A stretch of DNA of 64,000 nt from Labrenzia sp. PHM005 (GTDB taxonomy: Bacteria; Pseudomonadota; Alphaproteobacteria; Rhizobiales; Stappiaceae). The notes beneath the pieces are model-generated. The model was not told the DNA's origin and searched no databases. It was given only the letters and a program-made list of their open reading frames with translations. Where the stretch lies: NCBI RefSeq assembly GCF_006517275.1, contig NZ_CP041191.1:4521001-4585000 (forward strand). Direction: 5' to 3'. Both the position numbers and the translations under genes were made by a program. Positions 36,181 through 42,660 of this stretch are shown piece by piece; the stretch's first letter is position 1; the number at the start of each line of letters is the position of its first letter.

Positions 36181-37005
36181 TCAGGTTTCTCCCCGGTTTC
36201 CTGCTGTCAGTTTTTGTATCAGTTGCCGAATCGGGACCAGGCTGAGCACAAAAAGCAGCATAGCTGCAACCACAATCGACGGTCCGGATGGCGTGTCATA
36301 GTGAAGCGAGCCATACAACCCGACTACAACGGCGATCACCCCTGCAAGACCGGCAAGCAGCGCCATTTGTTCAGGCGAACCTGCCCAGCGGCGCGCAGCT
36401 GCAGCCGGCAGGATCAATAGAGCGGTGATCAACAATGCCCCAATAATCTTCAAAGCGATGGCAATGACAATAGCGGTCAGAAGCATGAACACGAGTTCAG
36501 CGCGTTCCGGGCGCAACCCCTCCCCGTCGGCCAGGTCTGGACTGACAGTTGCTGCAAAGAGACTCCGCCAGATCAGGATCAATCCGGCCAAGACCACGGC
36601 TCCGCCACCATATATCATCGCGATATCGAGCCGGGTGACCGACAAGATATCGCCGAACAATAACCCCAAAAGATCAACTCGAACCCAGGTCATAAAGGCA
36701 AGACAAACCAGGCCAATGGCCAGCGCAGAGTGGGATAACAACCCAAGTAGGGCGTCAGACGGCAAGGTATCCCCCTGCCTTAAGGCCAAAAGCATTAAAG
36801 CCAAGACAATGGAGACCGCCGCCACGGCTAGGGTTGTGTTGACATCCAAAAGCAATGCCAGAGCCACCCCCAACAGGGCCGCATGAGATAAAGTATCCCC
36901 GAAATAAGACATCCGCCGCCAAACCACAAAGCAGCCAAGCGGACCTGCCACCGCGGCCACGCCAACCCCTGCAATCAGAGCCCGTGTGAAAAAATCATCT
37001 AACAT
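36181..37005 (-). CDS. znuB: Zinc ABC transporter permease ZnuB
   Basis: The 274-residue protein has about eight hydrophobic segments and the ABC-3 family marks (FVVWRRMSYFGDTLSHAALLGVALAL and LKIIGALLITALLILPAAAARRW). It forms the inner-membrane channel for zinc with the ZnuC ATPase and the ZnuA binding protein. Its start overlaps the znuC end by 11 bp and zur follows after 2 bp. Confidence 0.93.
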   Translation of the reverse strand: MLDDFFTRALIAGVGVAAVAGPLGCFVVWRRMSYFGDTLSHAALLGVALALLLDVNTTLAVAAVSIVLALMLLALRQGDTLPSDALLGLLSHSALAIGLVCLAFMTWVRVDLLGLLFGDILSVTRLDIAMIYGGGAVVLAGLILIWRSLFAATVSPDLADGEGLRPERAELVFMLLTAIVIAIALKIIGALLITALLILPAAAARRWAGSPEQMALLAGLAGVIAVVVGLYGSLHYDTPSGPSIVVAAMLLFVLSLVPIRQLIQKLTAGNRGET

Positions 37006-37864
37006 TGCTCAGGCTACCTGCAGCCGTTCTTTCTGTTTTGCTGTCTGATGCAATCACAGTGTCATCTGCCGCCTCAGAACCGTGCTCACCTGGGCAATGA
37101 TCGCAGACCGTTCCGTCTGAATGGCGCACCGTGCCATCCGGCAAATGTTCATGGTCATGATGATGCTCATACATTGCAATGGAACCACCTGCCCGTGTGC
37201 CAAAAAGCTGGTGGTAGTTGTGGTCTTTGCTGACGTCTGAAGGTGTTCCGCGGCAGCAGACATGACCATTCAGGCAGATCACCTGATCGGCGGCTGCCAT
37301 GACCACATGAAGATCATGAGAGATCATCAGAATCCCGCAACCAAGGGTCTTTCTGATTTCTGAAATCAGGTCGTAAATGGCGATCTCGCCTGCATAATCG
37401 ACTCCCTGCACGGGCTCATCCAGAACCAAGAGATCGGGCGCCCTGGCGATGGCGCGTGCCAACATGACCCGTTGCAGCTCCCCACCAGACAACGTGCGCA
37501 TCTCCTCATCGAGCAGTCGGGCAGCACCTGTATTCTCAAGAGCTGTGAGACATTCCGAATCGGTCAGCGGATTGGTCAGGCGCATAAACCGGCGCACTGT
37601 TAGAGGCAAAGTCCAGTCGATGGAAAGTTTTTGCGGCACGTAGCCAACCACAAGCCCGCGGCGGCGGGTGGCCGTGCCCTCCGTCGGCTTATGAATGCCG
37701 AGTGCCATCTTTGCTGTTGTTGATTTGCCGGAGCCGTTCGGCCCGATCAACGTCACGATTTCGCCTGAGGACACAGTCAAATCCACGCCCCGGACCAGCC
37801 AGGAACTGCTCTTCCGAATACCAGCGCGCTTGAGCTGCACCAGCGTGTCGGCTACGTCATTCAT
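36995..37864 (-). CDS. znuC: Zinc ABC transporter ATP-binding protein ZnuC with His/Asp-rich tail
   Basis: The 289-residue ATPase has Walker A GPNGSGKST, signature LSGGELQRVML, Walker B LLVLDEPVQGVD and the switch His in ISHDLHV. The ATG at 37864 follows a purine-rich AAGGCGGTG. Beyond the usual end (about residue 225) is a tail with YEHHHDHEHLPDG, HSDGTVCDHCPGEHG and more, rich in His, Asp and Cys, that could bind zinc. The gene is first in znuC-znuB-zur; znuA is not adjacent. Confidence 0.93.
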   Translation of the reverse strand: MNDVADTLVQLKRAGIRKSSSWLVRGVDLTVSSGEIVTLIGPNGSGKSTTAKMALGIHKPTEGTATRRRGLVVGYVPQKLSIDWTLPLTVRRFMRLTNPLTDSECLTALENTGAARLLDEEMRTLSGGELQRVMLARAIARAPDLLVLDEPVQGVDYAGEIAIYDLISEIRKTLGCGILMISHDLHVVMAAADQVICLNGHVCCRGTPSDVSKDHNYHQLFGTRAGGSIAMYEHHHDHEHLPDGTVRHSDGTVCDHCPGEHGSEAADDTVIASDSKTERTAAGSLSNVR

Positions 37865-37897
37865 CAATCACCGCCTTTTGGGTGACCGGAAGCCACC

Positions 37898-37916
37898 TAT
37901 GTAATATTATTACATA
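37898..37916. promoter_or_regulatory. Zur-type operator (perfect palindrome)
   Basis: TATGTAATATTATTACATA is a perfect 19-bp palindrome, centred about 43 bp upstream of the znuC start. Zur sites in proteobacteria are AT-rich palindromes of this sort. It is also about 110 bp upstream of the plus-strand manC start. Confidence 0.82.
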
Positions 37917-38027
37917 TGTATCTATTCGGCCGGAAAGTTGCAACCTGCCGTCCCCTCGTTAAGACTTCACTGTAAGCTGTTCGCTTATATACTGAAACAG
38001 CCGTTTCTTTCATCAGGACAACCCGTC

Positions 38028-39413
38028 ATGATTTTTCCCTGTATCTTATCCGGTGGTATTGGTTCCCGTCTGTGGCCCCTGTCTCGAAAGGACCGGCCCA
38101 AACAATTCCTGCCGCTGTTTGACGGGGAAAGCCTGTTTCAAAAAACTTGCAAGCGTGTGTCTGCCGAAGACTTTGCCAATCCGATCATCATTGGAGGCAA
38201 TACACACCGATTTTTGATGGGCGAGCAAATGGCGGAAATCGGTGTCGAAGCCGACACGATCCTGCTGGAACCAGTCGGCCGCAACACCGCACCTCCGGCC
38301 CTCATGGCGGCCTTGATTGCCTTTGAAAAGGATCCAGATGCCCTAATCCTTCTGCTGCCCTCTGATCATCTAATCGGTAAAGAAGAAGTCTTTTTGAGTG
38401 CGGTGGGCAACGCACAGGACGCAGCCCAAAACGGCCAGATTGTGACTTTCGGCATTACGCCAACCACCCCCAACACCGGTTATGGCTATATCCAATTGGA
38501 GCCTGGCGATGAGGCGGTGCGCAAGGTCAGCGCTTTTGTGGAAAAGCCGGATCTTGCAAGAGCACAAGAGTTTTTAAAAGGGGGCGCCCATGTCTGGAAC
38601 GCCGGGATTTTTCTGTTTTCCGCCCAAACGATGATCGAAGCTTTCAAGCTTCACCAGCCAGCGCTTTTTGAAAACATTTCAGCGCTCATGGCGACACGGC
38701 ACAGCGATCTGGATTTTACCCGGCTGGACGAAGACAAATTTGCGCAGCTTGAGAGCATCTCGATCGATTACGCGATCATGGAAAAAGCTAATAATGTTGT
38801 CTGTGCTCCCATGGCCCCGGACTGGGATGATCTTGGCTCCTGGTCGGCAATCTGGAGTGTTCTGGACAAAGACAGGGAAGGCAACTCCGCCCTAGGTGAC
38901 GCCCGTTTCCTAAACTGTAAGGAATGCTTGGCGTATGCAGATCGAAGGCTGGTGTCTGTCATCGGCCTGGAAAACGTCATGGTGATCGCAACCACCGACA
39001 GCGTTCTGGTTGCCCACAAGGACCAAGCGCAGGACGTGAAAAAGGTTGTAGAGCAACTTGAGGCGGAAGGCCGCAGCGAAACTGAACGCCACCCGCGTTC
39101 CTACAGGCCTTGGGGGTATTCTGAACGCATCAACTCTGGCGACCGATTTGCGGTTCAATCCATGATGATCAAGCCCGGCAAACGCCTCAGTCTGCAAAGC
39201 CATCTGCACCGGGCTGAACACTGGGTTGTTGTTTCCGGAACCTTGGAAATAACGATCAATGATGAAGTCAGTCTTCTGACCGAAAACCAATCCGCCTATG
39301 TGCCGCTTGGGGCGCAGCACACATTGCACAATCCTGGACGGATACCGGTGCGGATGATCGAAGTTCAGTCCGGCACCTATCTTCAAGAAGATGATATCGT
39401 CCGCCACTCGTAA
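38028..39413 (+). CDS. manC: Mannose-1-phosphate guanylyltransferase / mannose-6-phosphate isomerase
   Basis: The start at 38028 (MIFPCILSGGIGSRLWPLSRK, with AGGA upstream) is preferred to an in-frame Met at 37938. Residues 1-285 form the nucleotidyltransferase domain (GGIGSRLWP, PKQFLPL, VEKPD) and residues 350-461 a cupin-type phosphomannose isomerase domain (RPWGYSERINSG, QSHLHRAEHWVVVSGT, ending EDDIVRHS). It makes GDP-mannose for surface polysaccharides. No glycosyltransferase or gmd gene is adjacent, so it acts with genes elsewhere. Confidence 0.93.
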   Translation: MIFPCILSGGIGSRLWPLSRKDRPKQFLPLFDGESLFQKTCKRVSAEDFANPIIIGGNTHRFLMGEQMAEIGVEADTILLEPVGRNTAPPALMAALIAFEKDPDALILLLPSDHLIGKEEVFLSAVGNAQDAAQNGQIVTFGITPTTPNTGYGYIQLEPGDEAVRKVSAFVEKPDLARAQEFLKGGAHVWNAGIFLFSAQTMIEAFKLHQPALFENISALMATRHSDLDFTRLDEDKFAQLESISIDYAIMEKANNVVCAPMAPDWDDLGSWSAIWSVLDKDREGNSALGDARFLNCKECLAYADRRLVSVIGLENVMVIATTDSVLVAHKDQAQDVKKVVEQLEAEGRSETERHPRSYRPWGYSERINSGDRFAVQSMMIKPGKRLSLQSHLHRAEHWVVVSGTLEITINDEVSLLTENQSAYVPLGAQHTLHNPGRIPVRMIEVQSGTYLQEDDIVRHS

Positions 39414-39449
39414 AACGGCGGACCATCGATGTTGTCCAGTGGGTCTGTT

Positions 39450-39851
39450 CTAATGGATCGCTATGCTTTGCGGAGATTGAAGACCCTTCAGGATCGAAAG
39501 CACTTGCTGTCCGTTTAACTTCTTTTCCGGTCCAGATGTGCTCCCCGCACCCGCCGCTTGCAATCTATCATTGACCTCTCCCAGCCGGACTTCCAGCCGT
39601 TCGAGCATCATGCTCGGCATGCGCAACGCGGTGATATAAAGCGTTTTCGCCTCTTCTGCTGAAGCTCGCCAGTTGATGGACTCTACGCTTCTATAGACGG
39701 CCGAAGCCATGTCCTGAAGCTCAACGGCGTCTTCAACGACCGGTTCCATCAGGGCGACTGTGCGCTCCGGGTTGCTCCCAACCCAAACCGCTACTGCCAT
39801 AGAAACGAATGCAAAAACAATAATATGGAAATTTCTTAGAAAATATCCCAC
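39450..39851 (-). CDS. Membrane-anchored protein of unknown function with upstream CtrA box
   Basis: The best start is GTG at 39851 (AGGGG six bases upstream); TTG at 39857 and ATG at 39800 are alternatives. The 133-residue product has one N-terminal membrane helix (about 4-22, FHIIVFAFVSMAVAVWVG), then a soluble part with two heptad-like helices (EAKTLYITALRMPSMMLERL) and a polar C-terminus. I recognise no family. It converges on manC (36 bp) and is divergent from the 49-residue gene at 40116. The CtrA-type site just upstream suggests cell-cycle control. Confidence 0.6.
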   Translation of the reverse strand: MGYFLRNFHIIVFAFVSMAVAVWVGSNPERTVALMEPVVEDAVELQDMASAVYRSVESINWRASAEEAKTLYITALRMPSMMLERLEVRLGEVNDRLQAAGAGSTSGPEKKLNGQQVLSILKGLQSPQSIAIH

Positions 39852-39870
39852 CTGCAACCCCTGCGATAGG

Positions 39871-39886
39871 TTAACGATTTGTTAAC
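39871..39886. promoter_or_regulatory. CtrA-type box TTAA-N7-TTAAC
   Basis: TTAACGATTTGTTAAC matches the CtrA consensus (TTAA-N7-TTAAC) exactly, with the two GTTAAC-like halves clear of other AT-rich sequence. Its centre is about 27 bp before the GTG start of the minus-strand gene. Such sites are recognised by the CtrA response regulator in alphaproteobacteria. Confidence 0.75.
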
Positions 39887-40115
39887 TTGCAATCACAGGT
39901 AAACCGAAGTGGTGCGCACTGCAATATCTACTCTTGTTTGCCCGGTGGTATTTTCAATGTTTTGGTTAATTCCGTTCGGGCAACAGCCACACAAACTATC
40001 GACATCGGCACCACTCACTCGTGAAAAATGCTGATCGCTAAAATTTTATTGGAAGAATTACCGTAGTTTTACGGGAGCGCAGGTTAGAAAGGCATCAATC
40101 TAAGAGGAGTTCCAC

Positions 40116-40265
40116 ATGTTCGACCGGAGCGGCGAAATGAAACTTTCGTCCCTAGGGCTGCTGCTCATCCTAACGGCATGTCTGATGACGTTGTTCGCGC
40201 AACCGTCTTCAGAACGCGTGCCGGCCGGCAAAATATCGATCGGTCACTATGGATTTGCCAAATAG
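40116..40265 (+). CDS. Candidate small lipoprotein or membrane peptide (49 aa)
   Basis: The ATG at 40116 has AGAGGAGT at 40103-40110, one of the best ribosome-binding sites in the window. The frame encodes 49 residues: MFDRSGEMKLSS, a hydrophobic stretch LGLLLILTAC (Cys22 in a lipobox-like LTAC), LMTLFAQPSSE, and a polar end SIGHYGFAK. A lipoprotein reading gives a mature peptide of 28 residues; otherwise it is a single-span peptide. No family is recognised. It is divergent from the CtrA-box gene and convergent with the next gene. Confidence 0.5.
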   Translation: MFDRSGEMKLSSLGLLLILTACLMTLFAQPSSERVPAGKISIGHYGFAK

Positions 40266-40276
40266 GCCGCTTATCG

Positions 40277-40308
40277 GACCTTTGCGCCCTTGGGCGATCA
40301 GAAAGGTC
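40277..40308. other. Stem-loop between convergent small genes
   Basis: GACCTTT (40277-40283) pairs with AAAGGTC (40302-40308), and inside it CGCCC pairs with GGGCG around TT. There is no T-run on the plus strand; it may act as a two-way terminator or mRNA 3' end stabiliser. Confidence 0.5.
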
Positions 40309-40318
40309 TAGATCCCCT

Positions 40319-40699
40319 CTAACGCGACGAGAAGCGGGAATGGCGCGCGCTTTGTGCCCTCACTGGAACAGGTACTGGAGCGGGTTCAAGAGAAAACATT
40401 GAAGGTAACTTTGACCCTGGTTTCCCGTTCCCGCCATTTGCTCCCAACAACATGATTGCCGAGCCAACAACCACAGACCCAAGTGTGATCACCAATCCGG
40501 TCGCGAGCATAAGGATAGGCACCAACGGGCTCTCATCGCCCTGAACCAGAACTGTCAGATTACCAATATTGGAATAGAAAATCCCTCCAAGAACCAGCCC
40601 GGAAATCCCAAGGCCAGCTAGTCCATTTATGGCGAGCAGCCGGAAAAACGGATCCCGAGGCAGAAGGCGCTTGCCAAGATTTCCTATGAGTTTATACAT
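40319..40699 (-). CDS. Two-helix inner-membrane protein of unknown function
   Basis: The ATG at 40699 has GGAGG 8 nt upstream, so I prefer it to the Met codons at 40717 and 40705. The 126-residue product has two hydrophobic segments (about 20-45 and 62-85, LATGLVITLGSVVVGSAIML) with a periplasmic-looking loop between them, then a Pro/Val/Ser-rich basic tail. I recognise no characterised family. It converges on the 49-residue gene. Confidence 0.6.
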   Translation of the reverse strand: MYKLIGNLGKRLLPRDPFFRLLAINGLAGLGISGLVLGGIFYSNIGNLTVLVQGDESPLVPILMLATGLVITLGSVVVGSAIMLLGANGGNGKPGSKLPSMFSLEPAPVPVPVRAQSARHSRFSSR

Positions 40700-40869
40700 C
40701 GCCATAGCCTCCGCCAAATTACCCTGCAGTCAATAGAGTAGTGCCATTCTCTGGGGTCTCAACCTGCCATTTTTGCGCAGTCCCCGGTTTTCCGGCAGAA
40801 ATTCGTTAACTGTCCGCTCGGCTTTTTTCGCAGTTGCCCTTGCGAAATAGCGGGCTGATATATATTTAC

Positions 40870-40881
40870 TCGATATATCGA
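40870..40881. promoter_or_regulatory. Palindrome TCGATATATCGA upstream of padR
   Basis: A perfect 12-bp palindrome lies about 90 bp before the padR start in an AT-rich stretch (40858-40881) likely to include the promoter. It is a candidate operator for the PadR protein, but does not match the ATGT-N8-ACAT sites known for some PadR members. Confidence 0.4.
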
Positions 40882-40972
40882 TCCGGCATATGGCAATTTT
40901 ACGAGGGATAAATCTCGTCAAACTGGCAGTTTTTGCTTCTGCCAGCGTCGCCGGATATCGGAGGAATTGATT

Positions 40973-41533
40973 ATGAGCGTTCGTGGCCTATGCCTTGCTA
41001 TTCTGTCGTTCGGCGACGCGACCGGTTATGAAATCCGGAAAGAATCGACCGAAGGCCGGTTCAGCTATTTTGATGACGCCAGCTTTGGCTCGATCTATCC
41101 GGCCCTGGCGCGTCTCGAAGCCGACGGCATGGTGACCGTGCGCGAAGAACCGCAGGCCGGCAAACCCTCTCGAAAAGTCTATTCCATCACAGAGGCAGGA
41201 CGCCAAGAATTCATCACCTCCTTGTGCGAACCTCAGGCTCCCGACACTTTCAAATCCCCTTTCCTTTTGATTGCCCTGAATGCCGCTAAGTTGCCGCCGG
41301 AAGTGCTGCGACGTGCACTCGACCGGCGCAAAGCACAAGTGGAGGACGAGCTCCGGTTGCTGTCTGGGTGCAGCGAAGCGGACTCAGAATGTTCACATGC
41401 AGGGTCCGACTGGACTCGTGACTACGGTATCGCCTGCATGAATTTCACACTTCGCTATCTCGAAGAGCATGGCAATGCCCTGATCAAAATTGCTGAAGAC
41501 GCAGCCGAACCCGTTCAGACGGCCGCTGAGTAA
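40973..41533 (+). CDS. PadR family transcriptional regulator
   Basis: The ATG at 40973 has GGAGGAA upstream. The 186-residue product has the PadR winged helix (LAILSFGDATGYEIRK, SFGSIYPALARLEADGMV, GKPSRKVYSITEAGR) and a C-terminal Vir_act_alpha-type helical domain (about 90-175). PadR proteins repress efflux or stress genes and release them on binding small phenolic or hydrophobic ligands. It starts a likely operon: the RND membrane-fusion gene begins 23 bp after its stop. Confidence 0.88.
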   Translation: MSVRGLCLAILSFGDATGYEIRKESTEGRFSYFDDASFGSIYPALARLEADGMVTVREEPQAGKPSRKVYSITEAGRQEFITSLCEPQAPDTFKSPFLLIALNAAKLPPEVLRRALDRRKAQVEDELRLLSGCSEADSECSHAGSDWTRDYGIACMNFTLRYLEEHGNALIKIAEDAAEPVQTAAE

Positions 41534-41556
41534 GCCTGTACTTGGAGTACCTTAGA

Positions 41557-42660
41557 ATGCCTATCAAGTTTTCCTATATCCTGGCAGCCGGACTGGCCGC
41601 AGGCATCGGAATATGGATGTCTGGTGGATCTGTCGTGGTTGGGGGCGTTGGAGATGGCGAAAACGCAACCCCTGCCCCGGCCGTTCGTGTGGCCGAACAG
41701 TCCGAAGGCACGTTCCGTGTCGAGGTTCGCAAGCTGTTTGCGCAGGACCGGCAAGCCGTACTGGAAGTGCGCGGCCGGACTGAAGCAGAAGCCAAAGTCG
41801 CCGTCCGTTCTCATGTGACAGACGATGTGATCGACCGCCCTGCCCGCGAAGGCGCTTACGTTGCGGCTGGCGACATCCTATGTATCCTTGACCGCGGCAC
41901 CCGAGAATCGCGGATTTTGGAAGCCAAAGCGGCTGTCGCGGAAGCTGAAATGCTGCAAAAGGCTGCCAAACAGCTGAGCAGCAAGGGCTTTACCGCCGAA
42001 ACCCGTGTCATGACCGTACAGGCTCAGTTGGACGCTGCAAATGCCCGGTTGGAAGAAGCCGAACGGGAACTGCGGCGGACAGTCATCCGCTCTCCAATCA
42101 ATGGCGTCATTGAAAGCCCAATGGCCGAAATTGGTGCCCAACTCGATAAGGGCAGTGTCTGCGCAACGGTCGTCAATTCTGATCCGATGATAGCGATCGG
42201 CGAGGTCAGCGAACTGAACATTGGTCAGATTTCGGAAAACATGACTGCCGAAGTCGAATTGGTTACTGGCGACACTTTCGAGGGCCGCGTCCGTTACATC
42301 GCGCCGGCAGCCAATCCGGACACGCGCACCTTCCGTGTCGAAGTGGAAATACCGAATTCCGAAGGAAAGGCCCGTGACGGGGTAACGGCTGTGACCCGTT
42401 TGCCGCTGCCGGTCGAAAAGGCGCACAAGATTTCTCCGGCGATCCTGACGTTGAACGACAACGGCAAAGTTGGCGTCCGCGCAGTGGATCAAGAGAACAA
42501 GACAATGTTCTACCCAGTCAAAGTCTTGGGCGGCGAACAGGATGGTCTCTGGGTCGGCGGATTGCCGGACGAAGTGATCGTGATTGTGGTGGGTCAGGAA
42601 TATGTGGCTGACGGCCAAGTCGTCGAACCTGTGATCAAGACTGCGGAGGTCACTCAATGA
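41557..42660 (+). CDS. RND efflux periplasmic adaptor (membrane-fusion protein)
   Basis: The ATG at 41557 follows GGAG. The 367-residue product has an N-terminal membrane anchor or signal (about 5-28), the lipoyl domain (DRPAREGAYVAAGDILCILD), a coiled-coil hairpin (AEAEMLQKAAKQLSSKGF to LDAANARLEEAERELRRT) and the second lipoyl half (VIRSPINGVIESPMAEIG), then a beta-barrel. It links the inner-membrane permease to an outer-membrane channel; no channel gene is adjacent, so a TolC encoded elsewhere is expected. It overlaps the permease gene by 4 bp. Confidence 0.9.
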   Translation: MPIKFSYILAAGLAAGIGIWMSGGSVVVGGVGDGENATPAPAVRVAEQSEGTFRVEVRKLFAQDRQAVLEVRGRTEAEAKVAVRSHVTDDVIDRPAREGAYVAAGDILCILDRGTRESRILEAKAAVAEAEMLQKAAKQLSSKGFTAETRVMTVQAQLDAANARLEEAERELRRTVIRSPINGVIESPMAEIGAQLDKGSVCATVVNSDPMIAIGEVSELNIGQISENMTAEVELVTGDTFEGRVRYIAPAANPDTRTFRVEVEIPNSEGKARDGVTAVTRLPLPVEKAHKISPAILTLNDNGKVGVRAVDQENKTMFYPVKVLGGEQDGLWVGGLPDEVIVIVVGQEYVADGQVVEPVIKTAEVTQ

